Positions 38,260 to 53,500 of a stretch of DNA of 64,000 nt are shown here, in pieces. The position numbers and the translations under genes are program-made. The notes under the pieces were generated by a model that made no database searches, was not told where the DNA came from, and worked only from the letters and a program-made list of their open reading frames with translations. The stretch spans positions 19,654,001 to 19,718,000 of the forward strand of contig WHVY01000001.1 in assembly GCA_022266195.1 (NCBI GenBank), given 5' to 3'. This stretch comes from Tetranychus cinnabarinus. Taxonomy: Eukaryota; Arthropoda; Arachnida; Trombidiformes; Tetranychidae. Every line of letters starts with the position of its first letter. Position 1 is the stretch's first letter.

Positions 38260-40193
38260 TTGTTTTAAATATTTATGAAGGATTAATAATGTGTTAATTG
38301 TGTTAGGTACTTGATTTAATGTATCAACGGAGGACAAAGATTTGTTGAGAGTTGTTAATCAATGAGCAAAAAGTGTTGATATAAGATGAGCAGATAAAGA
38401 AGGTAGATATGAAAAAAACAGTAAAAAAACAATTAAATTTCATATATCACTATGTGAGATCATAATTATAAAAAAGGTTATAATAAAGTGATAATTGTAA
38501 CAAATGGATATTCACAAATAATGAAACCATCAAGATTAATCAGACTAGAAATATTTGATGTTTTTGTTTGTAGCAACAGAAGCTTGAAACATATGAGAGA
38601 AAGCAAGGTGCAAGCTGAGAGTGTTCACAGGTTAGACTATCCTGTCGAGAATCAGTTCTAGTTTGGCTCTATGTTATTTGGTTGATTAAACTTCATGATT
38701 AAATGAATTGCACTAGATTTAAATGAGCTTTTCTAGTTACTAATAAACTTTTAATGAATAAATGATATCAGACAAATAAAAAGATAAATGAGACTGTGTA
38801 GTGAAAAAAATGAAGAGACAGAAGAATCAAGATGAAGATGGAAGCTCTACGAGCAAGACATAATCAAGTGTATTCTGGAAAAACTGGAACTTGGACATGA
38901 CAAGGATTAACCAGAAAAACTGGAACCAAAATTGTAATATTAATAGCCATAGTCGATCTTCAATTGTAATCCTTTCTGATCAATCTTTGATCAAAGTACA
39001 CTGCAGTCGACTGATTAAGAAATGCATTGAAACTGACACAATGAATTATGGGTAATCGTACCTTATTGTTTTGCGTCTACAAGATGAAAACAATAATGTC
39101 GACAGTAAAAAGACAAATAGAAAAGATCACTAAGATGAAGAATGGTCTGATGGTGTAAAATGGGAGAATCAATTGGTACTGATGATGTGAGACAATAATT
39201 ACATATTTATAGTCGAAGAGATTCAGTGGAAGAATGATGATGAAAGCTAATGATTTGTAGTGAGATAATTATAGGGTGATAATAATTTATCATGATGAAT
39301 GATGATAATAAATGAAAAATTAAGGACAAAATTTAATGATATGAATGAACTGAAAAAAAACTGTACAGTCTTGGTAAATATTGGAGTACATTAGGGTTAG
39401 AAGAATGTATTGCCAAGGATCTAAATGATATTTATCAATGGTGTAAAAAAGTCTACTGGTAAGGCATCGAATTAAGATGACCACGATAAAATACTCGATT
39501 CTAACACTAATTAGATCGATCTGCTTCAATACAGAATTTAACTGTTAATCGTTTTTCTGCTTTCTCCTACAGAAAAGGAAAAATAAACACTAGTAATCAG
39601 ATTACTGGTATCAGTTGCCAAGGAAGAAAAAAATTATTTTGATCAAGAAAGTAACTTGTCCTTAAATGATATAAGAATCAGAGGCTTGACCACAAAAGGG
39701 AGAAGATTAATAGCTAGTGTTGAAAAGAAGAGGATAAAAACAAAAAATGTCTTCTCGCTGTCCATATCATGTTACTCAGGGCAAAAGATAATCTGGAATA
39801 TGAGAATATTGGGAATAAAACAAAAAAGCTTGACTTTGGTTAAGCTTTTTATGAAAAAGGATTTTGGTTATTCTTTCATTTCAATCTAATTAACAACTTC
39901 TCTAGATTAGTTGTACTTCTATAGCGACATCCCTCTGCGATTGTAACATCAACCACAAAAATGAAAGACTTATACAATATCTTTTAACAAGTTTGCGAGT
40001 CTCAGAAATTATTCACAAGCAGTCATTTGAATTAATATTTGTCAGATTAATTCCTAGGAAACATGCTTTGAAGGTTTGATAGTCCTTACAGATTGAGAAA
40101 GATTGATATCGCAAAGAATTGCTGAGTGCAACAATGATGTACTCATGTACTGAGTGCTAATGATAAATTTAATTTGTTAATAATTATAGCCAT
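38260..40193. other. Intergenic, no gene seen
   Basis: About 1.9 kb between the SLC35F gene and the end of NARS2; AT-rich with short open frames of no recognisable content. Confidence 0.5.
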
Positions 40194-42248
40194 TTATAAT
40201 GGGCAATGGTATAAAAATCTTGGATATGGAACCACATCTTTTATGTTGGATAGTCCTGTTATTGTTTGGATCAGTCTGTCGAATCCAAAACCACATCCTC
40301 CGTGTGGAACATTACCATATTTTCGAAGATCAAGGTACCTGGAAGAAAATTATTAAAAAATCAACAATGTAGACATGGAAGAATGAGTATTAAAAGGAGA
40401 TTCTAAAAGATTTTGATAATTACCAGTCTAATTCTTCAGTCAATCCTTCAACCTCGTCCATTCGAGATTTTAATTTGTCATAATTATCTTCCCTCAAACT
40501 ACCTCCACATATCTCTCCACCAACTGCACCCAGCAGGTCGAAACATAAAGCCTTTAAAAAATTATAATCAGATTAAGCATAAGAATTTGTATTTCTAGAG
40601 TATTTGCAGTTCAACTTACTCTGTCTCCATCTGATTTCATGTAAAAAGGTCTGATTTCAGAAGGGAAATGGGTTATGAACAATGGTTGATGTTCAAAATA
40701 TTCCAATAAAACTGTCTCATGGAAAGCAGAAAGGTCTTTTCCAAATTCAGCAGGTTGAACATCCTGTTTTTTGTTAATTATCTCTATTGCGTCATCGTAA
40801 GTTAACCTAAAATCAATAAAATAAACAAATTATTAATCAAGGAATAATTAAATGTGCAATAAATTTAGCAAAGCGCCGGATATTAATGCTTAGATTTAGT
40901 TACCTAATATACCGTCCTAGCAGTCTGTAGGTTAAATCATACTTAGTTGATTTCAAAACATCTAAATAATTTTCATTTTGGCCATCAATGAGCTTTGATG
41001 CTAGTGATTTCACAATAAACTCTACTTTGTCCATCAGTACATCAAGATCATCGATAAATGCTTCCTCTAGTTCGAACATAGTAAACTCGCTGAGATGACG
41101 ACGAGATTTATTGACCTCAGCTCGAAATGTTGGTCCTAACGTATAAACGCGTGAAAGGGCACTTGAAAAAGGAATCAAATAAAAACAATTAATTCACTGT
41201 TTCTGAACAAGTATGGCCAAGAAATTACCAGGCAGCAGTTTCAAGATGAAGTTGAGCTGATACAGTTAATTTGGCTTTTCCTTTGAAAAAGCTTACGTCA
41301 TCGGGATAATCGATAGGCTGAAACCACAAATAAATTGTTTGTTAGTTTCTTTTGCGGTAATAAAGATAAATCAAATCCGAAATGTTATTTGGGATAAAAT
41401 TAGTCAAACACCTTAACAGAAAATGGTTTTGATCCTCCTTCACACTCATTTTTGGTCAGTATCGGAGTAGTCACATTGAAATAACCACTCTCTTTCATCA
41501 AATTGTGGATCTCGTAGTTTAAATCGCTACGCAATCTCATCAAAGAAGCATATCGTGAAGCTCTGGGCCGAAGATGAATATGCTCACGCATTCCATTCCA
41601 ATTGTTATTTTTGGATGTGTTAGGGTTGAAAGGATATTCTAAGACGTTACATTGACCGATAATATCAATATCTTCACAATAAAGCTCGAGAGGTTGTTCT
41701 GGTCCTCGACTTTCGACCAATGAACCTTTACAACAAATTGATGAGCCAAACTGTGGTTTCACCCCTTTTCTAGAAAATGTAAAAAGACCGGTTAAATTAA
41801 CGAATTGACAACATCACAGTAATCAGCTCACCTTTCAAGAAGTATAGTAGGCACAACTATTTGAATATTTTTTGGTGACAAACCGTCATTTAATGTCATA
41901 AAATGATGCTCCTTAAGACGCCTGTGAGATCGAATCCAACCCTTAAATTGTGATGGGATGACAGAATGACAACTAATTAGTGGAAATCGTTCATATCGAT
42001 ACACGATTGATTCTCTGAGACTCTTCACTTACCTTTAAAGACAATTTTTCACTCAATTTACATTTTAGAGCTTCATGAATAGTTAGTTGAGGTAATTTAC
42101 AAGAGTCTGACTCTTTAGGTACAACGGGAGAGTTTAATGATGAGAGATCATATACTGATGAAGAATAAAGAGATTTCAATAAAGTAACATTGAATTTAAC
42201 TACAGAAGGTAGATTAAGATGAGAACGAGCACAGTTAAAGATAGACAT
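40194..42248 (-). CDS. NARS2: Mitochondrial asparaginyl-tRNA synthetase, 496 aa
   Basis: Eight exons: 42033-42248, 41832-41941, 41412-41769, 41229-41317, 40904-41161, 40620-40806, 40424-40551 and 40194-40338, all GT...AG with matching phases, 497 codons in total. The first ~35 residues are basic and Ser-rich without acids, as expected for a mitochondrial targeting peptide. An OB-fold anticodon-binding domain follows (GWIRSHRR). Class II motifs are present: motif 2 in TLGPTFRAE...RRHLSEF and motif 3 in VPHGGCGFGFDRL. YLDLRKYGNVPHGG and the ending VVPYPRFLYHCPL resemble the mitochondrial rather than the cytosolic enzyme. It charges mitochondrial tRNA-Asn. Motif 3 has Cys where Phe is usual (GGCGFGF), a mild oddity. 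Confidence 0.93.
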
Positions 42249-43443
42249 TTACAAAAATATTCTTAAATCTGAACAAAACAATCAAAATTAATTCATAAAT
42301 ACCAATCAAAAAACCAAATAACAAACCATGTTGAAGGAAAACATGTGTTGCATTGTATACGTTTCCATGGAGACATTATGCAAGGATGCGCATAATCAAA
42401 GTAACTACTCTTCGGCAATAACGGTTAAATCAAACAATAAAATTGACTGTTCAATGGTGATGGTTATCGAAATTTGATTAACAAATTGTAGCACTTGACT
42501 GCGTCTTTTTTCATTTTCAAAATTCCTTCATAATTGTTATTCAAGGATGTAGACTAACTTATATTAGAATGTTGATTCAATAAAGGTACGCTATTCGATT
42601 GGTTACAATACAATAAGTATGCAGAACGAAAATTTACAGTTTATTTCAGTTTTAAATCATTTACTTTGATCTGATTTAGTCTTTAACTTTTTCAAGTTTT
42701 TAACTCCTAGGCTGGATTTTCAATCAATATACTGGATTACAACGGATAAGTACAATCTTGGCTCTGAAGTTAATGGTTATTACAGCAAGCTTTGATATCA
42801 GTGTAGACTCTACCATAAGGTAATATTGTTTTCAATTTTCATCTTTTTTTTCTTATAACAATTCAATGTAAACCGGTAATACTATATACTATTTATGTGT
42901 TAATATCTCTCCCTAGTATAATGAATAAAATGAATCTTAGTCATCTTACCCAAATAATAAAAAGGGAATGAAAATTCGGACATTTGTTAAGCTTGACAGC
43001 TCAGAGATACCGACTCTTGGGATGGCGATATTATTACTTGGATCAGGCAACAAGGGACAAAAAGGACCAAAGGAACAGAAGTAAACAAAGCTACAAAATA
43101 TTCTACTTGTTTGCGATTCTTATGATTTTACTTCATGCTACTGTGCTTTCAACAATCAAATGGTTGATCCAAATAGGCCTAACAAAATGAGTCTGGTTGC
43201 TGGTTTTTCAATGGGGGAGACAAAGTAAACAGTACCATCACAATCAGCAAAAACGTAGTTGAAGACAAAGGAACCAAAAATGGATTGGTTTAGAGGCAAA
43301 CCATGATGATGACCAAAGCTGAAATAACTGTTGGGAAAAACTGGAATAACCAGAGTTTTTAACCTTAAGAGAGGTTAAATCCCAAAACTCAATTCAAGTT
43401 ATTCCTTTGTTTTATGTGTTAAACAATGTTATTCTTCTCGTTC

Positions 43444-43504
43444 GGATGAGAGTGGTTGTGATGATAGGATTATCATCCATTCCTCATCACAACCACTCTC
43501 ATCC
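43444..43504. repeat. Perfect 21-bp inverted repeat (hairpin)
   Basis: 43444-43464 and 43484-43504 are exact inverted copies (core GATGAGAGTGGTTGTGATG) around 19 bp. No target duplication or relative was seen; it is also followed by a CATCCTCATC run. Confidence 0.8.
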
Positions 43505-45364
43505 TCATCCTCATCTTTCCCTTCCTCTTCGCTTTTTCTTCACCTTTTGTTTCCCTCAACTCACGCAGTTAAATGGTTCAAGTCAAACTAATTTATTCAA
43601 CATGAGCAAAAGGCAATTCCTATGCACATGCCTTTCCAAAAATATATGGCATTTTTTTCACCTCGATCGATAGGATTGTGAAAGTTTCTGTGCCTGATAT
43701 ATCTTGGAATCCTCCAGACTCCATCAACATCAACCTTATCCTGTTATATTTTCCTTTTCAATCTTCTAACATCACTTTCCTCTTTTCCAGAATCTCCTTA
43801 ATTTTCATCCTTCATTATTCTCATCTTCTATCCTCCTGCTTTCTCCTTCTTATCTTTTACCTTTTTCTTTCCTCCAATTGCTCAGTTACCTGGGATGTTA
43901 ATTGACCTTTAAACAACGAACACATAAATGCAGAAAGACTCTCAATTTAGGATGACAAACTGTTGTGAATCCAATCGATTGTTAGAATTAGCTTGGCACA
44001 TAACAAAAAAAAGGTCTGATTATTGGCAAGATTTGTTTTTTCATGGCAACCTGTTCTTCCTCAATGTTTTACCAAGCAATTTTACCTAAATTTATTCCTC
44101 TTATTTAGCTTGGTTTTTGTATTTTATTCATTTTTTTCATTCTAAATTCACGATAAATGTGTTTCTCTGTTATTGATATATTTCATCCTTCCTTACTTTA
44201 CTCATTAATTTGATACAATAAATTAAAATGTACTTTACTTTGCGGAATAACTTTGAAATGAGAATCATGTTCCTTCTGTAAATATAAAATATTCTCGCTG
44301 TAAATATCATGGAGAATTGAATGTTTTAATCAAACCGGTGAATTATTCCAATTTGTTTACCTCTGCTGGTGGCCACAAAAACACTTACCCTGTCAGTCAA
44401 CAAGCGACTTGATAATTGTATTTGTTGTGGGGTAAATCATTACAAGAAAATGATTGATCTGGAAATTAATCCATTCAATGAATTGATAATCACTTCATAT
44501 CAAATAACGTTGGAAATACATTTTAGATACAATCTTTCTTACCTGACATATTAATGTTCATTATACATTTTGTAAGCCCGCGGGAGGATCCAAGTTGTTT
44601 AATATTGGCTCTTCAATTTATCATTTTAACAGAAATCTAATGAACAAATTGCTCTGAAATGTCAAATTACATACCTCATATCAGATTCCTTCCAGATAAA
44701 TTGTTAAAGCCCGATTCAATAATAAACCAGATAAAAAATGCCTTCCATTAAAAACAGTGAGGATCATCATTTTCATTGATGATCATCGAGTAAATATTTT
44801 CCCCAATTATTAGAGCACACATTTCATCTAACACATGATTTCGATGGTCACAATTTAAGTAATCAAGTCAATTTTGAAAATAAAAATAAAAATAAACAAT
44901 GGAAGCAAGTTTTTAATTTGGCAATCACCCCTCAATCAAAGCAAAAATCAAAACAATGCTTTGAGCGCTCATCTTCTGATTATCTTTTGCATTGGCAAGT
45001 TAACTGTAATGAACTATCTAAATTTGTAATTGTTTTAAATATTAGTTGGACCTGAATTTTATTAATATTACCATTACAGTCGACACCTTTCAATTGAAGA
45101 TTATATTTAAATTACGTCACTTGACTCAATCAACAAGCTTTCATTGAATCTCTTCATGTTAATGTGTTACCATTGGCTTCGTGGTAATTGAAAATTAAAC
45201 AAACTTGTGATTTACCATGAATCTGTGATGAAATTTTATCAAACCCTTGAAGAGTATTAATTCACAAGCTATTTAAGGTAATCCTTTAATCAACTTTACA
45301 CTTGGTTAATCTGCAATTGTTCATCAATTGGATCCTTTTGTGTTCTGTTTATTTTAGTTGGACA

Positions 45365-46028
45365 ATGTTTGCTAAAGAAACTCAACATTTGCTTGCTCAC
45401 AAATTACAATTAACACTTGCATCTTCTCACTTCAAAAAAACATCTCCATCTAAACTCTACTTCGGTAAATAAATAACATTGTGTATGTGTGTAAAGAAAC
45501 GATGTGAATTTAATCATGAAATTATTAAATAGATTTATCAACATCATTAATTCCAGTGAAAACAGTAATATTTGTGGTTGAAAGTTAGCTCAACATCTCA
45601 TGGTGAGTTTACTTTGTAGCATTTGTTAAACCTTCATAAATCAGTGTTTTCTAATTATTATTCAATTATATTTTTAATGATAATCATTCATCAATTAGGT
45701 TAATAAAAATGGCAATAAACTCTGGGAAACAAAGACAAAAGTACATTCAGCAACATGTGTAAGTACAGCTTTAAATTTTTGTAACAAGTAGAGCGAATAT
45801 TTGAATGCGCTTGAAACAGAAAATTTTGTGTATTTCATTAACTTAACCTTATTTTGCATTTACCTTTTGACATTTTCATTTTTTTTCGTTCAAACAGGAT
45901 TGCATTTCGATAAATTTTACTGGAAAAATCAACAGACCGAGATATTGAAAGACAAGCTTGTTGACAGGTATTGCATGTGTCAGTATCCATGTTGTAAGAA
46001 TACAAGTTGGAACAAGACAGAAACATGA
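45365..46028 (+). CDS. Weak candidate: two-exon small protein, 76 aa
   Basis: Frame 45365-45464 starts with an ATG just after a TATTTTAG acceptor-like site and ends at TTCG|GTAAATA. A second open segment 45898-46028 follows a TTCAAACAG acceptor and continues in phase to a TGA. The joined product would be basic and helical at first (FAKETQHLLAHKLQ), then KFYWKNQQTEILKDKLVDR, then a Cys cluster CMCQYPCC. I recognise no family. Splice borders and phase agree, but the pieces are short enough to be chance. The intron would be 433 bp. Confidence 0.2.
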
Positions 46029-47499
46029 TGACTGCTGTTTACTGTAAAGAGATGCAAAAGGGTTAAATCCATTTTTTTGTGCCGATTCATGGTGATGAAA
46101 GATTACAAGCTAACAAAATGGTTAAATGAAAGTAATTTATATTGCTGATGCACAACTCAAGTCTCCCCTGGTTTTAATTGTAATCAATCAACAAACAAAC
46201 AATGAACAAAACTAATGGACACAATTGTGTATGTATGGTTAAACATGACAAATTTTGCTCCAATCTCTTTACCCTTATGCTAATATATATATTTTTTAAT
46301 CTATTAACAGCAACATCATCAACAACAGCTACATCTACTATTAACACAGTTTCCACTTGTGTGTTCACTTTGGTGACTGGAAAAAAATCACTTTGCATCC
46401 ATGTAAAACCATATTTCAACAGTGGTTAAAGCTTTAATTAAAGTGACAAACGATAAAGGGAATCGAAGCTGACGGGAATGGTTAAGGTGAACAAACTATT
46501 AAAGCATCATAATTTCAAAAAAAGGGAGGAGAAGGAAAAGGAAATGATAGCAGATTAAAAGAGGACAAGGACACAAAATGAAGGATGATGTTCTGTAAAG
46601 ATGGCAAAGGTTTATCCCTTCATGCAAGAGAAAGAATAATTTGGATTGATTTTTGTAATATACTGAATAAGATTGAAATCAAAGAAAGGATCGAGATGAA
46701 AAGGCACAAAAAAGAGATGAAAAACTGGAAAATATTTTATCCTTCATTTTTCAATGAGATTTTGGACAAATTTTTTTCTCCTTTCTTTTCACTCAACTTT
46801 TTTCTATCAACATTCTCTTCAATCATTCCTCACATCATCATCATCATCAACAACAACAACAACAAAAACATCATCATCATCAGTGGAATCATTCTTTGCC
46901 TCATTTCTCTCACACTATCATCATTGCACACACAAGCAACATACACATACTTATCCAATCATTCACTTACTCTTTCACATTGGAGAATCGCCTGTCCCAG
47001 TTATATTAAACAAATAGAGAGATGAAAAGGAAGAGCAAAAGAAGGAATAAAAGTCTGTTTACTCGGATCGATTTTTGTCCACGATGAGAAATGATCGTCC
47101 AGAAATGATGATAATGATGATAATACTGATGCTGCTTATATATATGTATGTTGTGTGCGATGTTAGTCTTTTGTTTCCTTCTTTCACCATCTTATTCTTG
47201 TTTCTTTCCTCAATCAATTCAAAAGAAATTTTGGTGAAGAGCAACAACAACATGAGAAAGGAAGAAGAAAAAGCAAACATGATTCCAATGTTAGTCACAC
47301 AAAGAGGGAAAAGGTTGAATACTTGAATATATACCTTATCCATCTAAAACCAGAATCCTTTAAGAAATCTGTAGGATTATTGAAGCTCAAAGGAAATGTG
47401 ACAATTCATGATTACACTCAATGTAACAAAAGGAAAAACTAAAGTCTAAACTGCTTATGTGTATACTATTGATACTATTTAAGAATCACTTTCCTCATC

Positions 47500-47570
47500 A
47501 CTATCACCATCACCATTGCCATCATACACATCACCATCATCACCATCATCATCGTCATCATCGTCTCTTC
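47500..47570. repeat. (CAT/ATC)n microsatellite
   Basis: Imperfect CAT/ATC trinucleotide run (CACCATCATCACCATCATC and similar) over about 70 bp. Confidence 0.85.
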
Positions 47571-50500
47571 TCCTCTTTTATATTGTTGTAATTCATCTTA
47601 CATTACATCATCATTATATTATTTCTTAGTTAAGCTCACATCTTACACTTTCCTTGGGATTTAACCTTGCCAATAATAATGCTAAAATCAATTTACCAAT
47701 CAACACCAAGTTCATTTTCACAACAATATGAGATTGGATATAAAATACACACTCAATACAAGGATAAAGGCCAGAAAACACCGAAAAAACAAAGCCAAAG
47801 CCAAAGCAAACCAAGCAAACCTTAAGATGCCACTTTGTAGTTACCAAAATTGAATTATAATACGGTGAAACAAATAATCAAGACAAGAATCTACATTTAA
47901 AGGCGCAAAGAAGTGAACAATAAAACAAGCATTATTAATAATGAATCAATCCTCATTATAACTGGATTTAATGATGATTTAAACTGATTAGATTGTACAG
48001 CCAAAATAGAAATGATAAATCAATTTTATCCATTAGCTTTTACATGTAATTTGTATTGGTAAACATGTACGCTTCGTATTTGAAGACAATGTCACCCATT
48101 ATTATTACAATTGTTAAGAAGTGATAGTCTAATTAGCTTTATTTGCTTCTTGGTTTACTAAATAGCATCTAAATTGATGCTCAAATAGTCATTTAACAAG
48201 TGAATTGTCAATCTTGTTAAAAAGAGGAAGATAAAAAGAGAGAGAGAAAGATGAGGAAAAACAAAGATGAGGTGTAAAGCTAGAAGATGATGAAGGATCA
48301 GCTTAAGAAAGTAATGAGATTAAGGGTTAGTTGTTGGCTTTTTTCCCTTCATTCATGTTTCAACCCAAATTAGCTAATCAACTTTGGGTGAAAAAAAAGA
48401 TGAGCTTTCAATGAACACATAAAAAACTGATGATGATAAATGTCGATAAAAAACTAAAAGGATGGCAAAGACGGTAAAACTGGGTAAAGTTGACATTGAA
48501 AGATTGCCATGAAAACTATACATATTCAGGTTACAAGGGTGAAATGGTTATTTCCCAATGGTATTAGCATTACATTATTCCTTGCCGTTCATCACCCTGA
48601 TCATCCTTTCTAATACACAATCATCATCATGAAAATACTTTCAATACACATTTACATTGAAAACCTAAAGTTAACCTGTTTTCACCCATCAACTTGATCA
48701 CTCAGTCATGTTATTGATGGCAAATTTATCCATAACATTTTTACCCTCAACCATTGTTTCAATCTAATTTGAGTAAACCATTTGAATTGTTTAGCTCGGA
48801 AGCGAACCAAGAAAAATGGAGAAAAATTGTAGCATCGGTGAAACGATGAGACAAAAAGCAAGATCAATGTTTAGACCTGATATTATCATCATTTAGGTCC
48901 ATCTATAACTGATTTTAAACATTTATCATTAGGTTAACATTATTATTAGATATTTAGCATTTGTTAGCCTTAGGTTATGGCAAAAATGGATTGTTGTTGC
49001 CACTAATGATGATTATAATGATGATGATGAGACAAAATTTATCAAAAATATATATATTATCAATGAACCCATAAATAAGGTCAACTGTTGATGGTAATAA
49101 CATATAAATATAAACATATATTTATCTATTAATCTAGATTATTGTCTGTGATGATCATCATTTTCAAACTCATTTCCGATGTGAAACATTTATATCTATT
49201 TATATAAATATTAAATAAAGGAAATTCAAAGGCGATTATCAGTTTAATAACGTTTAGCTTTTCATATTGTAAAGTTGTGAAGCTCAAAAACCAAAATTGA
49301 TTATTGTCATGATCATGATCATGTTTATGCTTGAAAATTGCAATCATTTTCATTTCATTCCAATTGGTAATGGAATCAAAATTTACATTCAATTGTTAAC
49401 AATCCTTAACAGGAAACAATTTCAACCATTAATTGAAGGCAGGAAATTTAATTAAAACTGATCAACCTTCAAGTGTTGATATATCATTTAATTGTTGCTC
49501 ATTTAAATTGCCAATCAAAGGTCATGATTATCATTGGCAAAAAATGGTTAAAAATCAATTTTTTAGATAATTTTAAGCTTCAAGACTTTAGACTTTTCTG
49601 GTTAATTTCTGGTTCTTTTCTGGTTCATTGGTTGCTTCTCGTTTTGCTTCTCATTTAGCAATTTATTTTGCCTTCAAACCGACAATTAATCATAATCAAT
49701 TGAAACTAATGATGAATGGGAAATTAATAGCTAATCAACAGATGATTAAAACCATTTTAGTAAATTGTAAAATAGTAAAATTAAATGTAAATATTGAACC
49801 TTTGGCTTTGAAAATGAACCCATTTCAAGTTAACAAAACATTTTAATCAAGTTTTTTGTTTTTTAAATTGAATTTTTTCCATTCATTCCATGAAATTTAT
49901 CAGCATTTCGAATCATTTAAAATGGTTGAAAATAAACAGATAGTCATGATATTATCAGACTGACAACCTAAAAAAATATGAACCCTAAAAGTAACTCATA
50001 AACTGGATAAAATGCATAAAATGGATGAAAAAAAGGTCTAATATAAAGCAATATCTTGAATCAATTTTGATAACTTGTTTATGTTCATCAATGTTTTTCC
50101 TCTTCTCTGGTTGATCCATTATTTTGGTGATTCTGTCAATGAAATTGTTTATTTGTTTGGTTATTGCATTGGCTTTACAAGTGTTGTTACTACATTATAA
50201 CACAATTTATATTGAACAAGAAGAGTGAACAAGAAGAAGGGAAAACTAAGATTCAGTTTTTTTCTTCATGATAAACGCACCTTTCTTACCTTACATTATC
50301 AATAGTCTTTCAACTTGATCTTTGTTGATGTTGCACAGCAAAACTAATGCTCAGTTAAGGATGGATAAGCCTGAGGATAAATGTTCAGTTACTTATCGAA
50401 CCAGAATTCAATCAAAGTTCACCTTATTTTCCATCATTTTCATCTTGATTTTCATTTCTTTTTCTCCATTAACCAATCTGTAGTTTGTGACAAAACAAAA

Positions 50501-53500
50501 ATGCTTTCAAGCTGATCAACCTGATAATGGTTTATAATGATCAACAGCAACAACAACAACGAAAAACCAGCAAAAATAAGCTAAACTATGATGATTGGTG
50601 ACAAGTAATGTGAAACTTTTCCTGAAAATCAATCAAACTGAATTGAAACTTGTCCGACATTTGATAGCAGTTACAATTATTACAATTGAAATGCTAATTT
50701 AGTCAACCTTTCTTCACCCATTTTAATTCATCAAATGTAATTCAATACAGTAAAGAGGCAAAAAGAGAAACCAGAAAAAAACAAAAACATTAAGAACCAT
50801 TTTTATCCATTAATTAACTTCAATCAAAATGAAAGTGTAAAATTGTTTGACCAAATAAACTGAAGTCCTGAAAAATTATCTCATTTGCCTGGAAAAAAGG
50901 AAAAGAAAATGGAAAATTAATTTCACCATTTAACCATTGATAATGGTTAAACATTGAATGTGATGAAAGTTTTTCAGGAAAACAATTATTAACAAATGCT
51001 GTTAACAATTGGACATAATGTTTCGTGTCCATTTATGTCTTACAATGAACTGTCAGGTATAAAGCAATATTATTATGGTGTAAAAATGTTTCCTATCTGT
51101 TTATGAATTATTATCATCATCATTACTATCACTATTATTATCACTATTAGCATTTGTATCAGAATAAGTTGCAATAACTGAGCATCAACAACAGGCTGTT
51201 AACAGTGCGATAAGCACAAGCAAAAAAAGTGCTCACCATTTTTCATCATCTTTTTGTTTCTTTCGCCTTCTCTCATCCTCCTTCATCAACAGTAAAATAA
51301 CCCTAAAAACGATGAGACAAGCAACAAAAAGATGAAGAAGCTCTTTCTTATCACGCCTTGTTTCATCTTCATTTTCATTCCCAGTCGACTCCCAGTTTTA
51401 CTCCCTGTTGATGCATTTTACCATGAATACATATAGATATTCATCATTATTGGATTCACTTTTCTTCTTCTTCTTCTCAGGTTATCCGTTGCTACTTACA
51501 AATCAATCAATTATCAACATTATTGCAAACTTTACAGCTTATTATCCAATATAAATATCTTTCTTCTCACATAAATTGCTTGGTTGATTTTCACTAGATA
51601 ATAATACATCTAATTTACTTCGATCATCATTAACCATTCAGAGCATTTATTGGGCTAAACTAGAGTAAACTAATGGCTAAAAATGAAACTTTCAAGTTGA
51701 TTGAGAAATGAAAAAAGTTCAAATTATTTTAATTCCATTAATATTTCAAGATTCCGAGTGATTAAACCACTGAACAATGACATTAAACAATTGTTTCCTC
51801 CAAGAAAAGGCAACATTTAGCCAAACATTAAAAGTAAACAAATGCAATTTTCAATATCATCTTGATTACAGTGAATATAGTTGGTGAAAATAATTGAAAA
51901 TTTACCTTTTTTCCCTTCCATTTCAACCTTTTGCTCATTATTTATTTTCAATGTTATTCAATAGATTTGGCCCTTCTGATAATAACTATTCACCAGAGGA
52001 TGGTTAAGGATGATAATGATGATATCTTACCTTTATCATTCCCTGTAAAAGCTTCCTATTAATGCATTTAACTTATACTTATGTCTTGAACCAGATATAC
52101 TGATGAGTGAAAAGCATCTTTTTTCAACATTCAATTCTTGTATTTTTGTATTATGTGACAATCTTTCAGAGTCATTTCAACTTTCAGTTGTTTCCTCTTT
52201 TTTTCATGTTCAAAATTTAATAACAAGTTGAACAATCTGTTTCAAGTTTGACCTTTTCTCTTGAGCATCTTATCGATTTCCAATGTTAATACAATTATAA
52301 ATCAAATAGTCAAACTTGCTGCTTTTTATATCCAAAAATTTTATTAATAAATGCTAATCGGCCAACTGATTTTGATCACAATTTCAACCGTTGCCATACA
52401 AAAGGCTAATGGTAATAATGGAGGAAAAATTTGAGGCTTTCATTTCCAGCTTTTGATAACATTTTACATTAAAATGTTGGAAAATGAAATCACTTTTATT
52501 TATAAGAAAAATATATTCTGCCGTGACTTTTAACACGATATTAGGAACCATTTATATCTTGCAGTTAACCTTTAGATTATATACCGATTTCACTCCCAGT
52601 TGTTGAATATTTTTTTTCCAGTTCACACAATTTTCATTTTTATAATCTTTCTGTTTCATTCACTGGAAATGCATTTTCACCTTTCATCAAATTGAACCAT
52701 GATTTTGTTATCTCGGAATCATTTTTCGATACAACTTTTAGCATTGGATGCGAATGGATGAATTTTTGCTGTAATTCAAAGATTGAACCTGTTTAAACAC
52801 CTTTTTTGCTTTACTTTCATCTATTATTTATGAAATCTTTTGATTTTTATATTTTCTTTCCCAATCCAGATTCATTTATCTTCATTAGGCCTTTAATTAA
52901 TGTGTACAAGAGCTTTGAAAGTTATAATGAATCATTTTGATTTATATTTTGTACCTTTTTTTCTGGTAACAAATTTTGATTAATTTATTTCTCTCTCTGT
53001 ATTTGTTTATGAATGTTTTTTGAAACCATCAAAAATTCTGGTCATCATAAATGAAACTTGAATCATGTTACCAAAAATTATTTCAAATCAAATAACAAAA
53101 TGATCATTTACTGAATAAAATACTCGAACAGTTGATTAGCACAAAGTTCAACATTCATCTTCAGTTCATTTTTCATTCCATGAGAATATCATCATTTCAC
53201 TAAAATTGCTCGTATGATTCGTATGTTGGATGCTTGAATAGTTTATCGCAAATCGATCAATCAATATCGTATTTTGTGTCTCGAACTGGTCATCTATTCA
53301 TTTTGCAACATTGTACAATGATAGATACGGTTTAGGTTAATCTCTTAACAGCAAATATTCTGAGCAAAATGGCCTGTTTTACAGCACCAGAAAATTTTGT
53401 TCCTCAAAATATTAATTTTCTGTTGTTCTTTCAAAAGAGCTGTTAAAAAGAGTTCTTCAATCATTTCATTATCAGAAAAATTAGTTTGATGAAAGAATCT

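Noticed and set aside
43407..43905. 88- and 75-codon frames
   Set aside because: The first reads through the hairpin and CATCCTCATC run; the second is pyrimidine-rich; no domain.
46585..47025. 146-codon open frame on the plus strand
   Set aside because: The second half is translated ATC/AAC/ATC trinucleotide repeats (poly Ile, poly Asn); two overlapping frames are open for the same reason.
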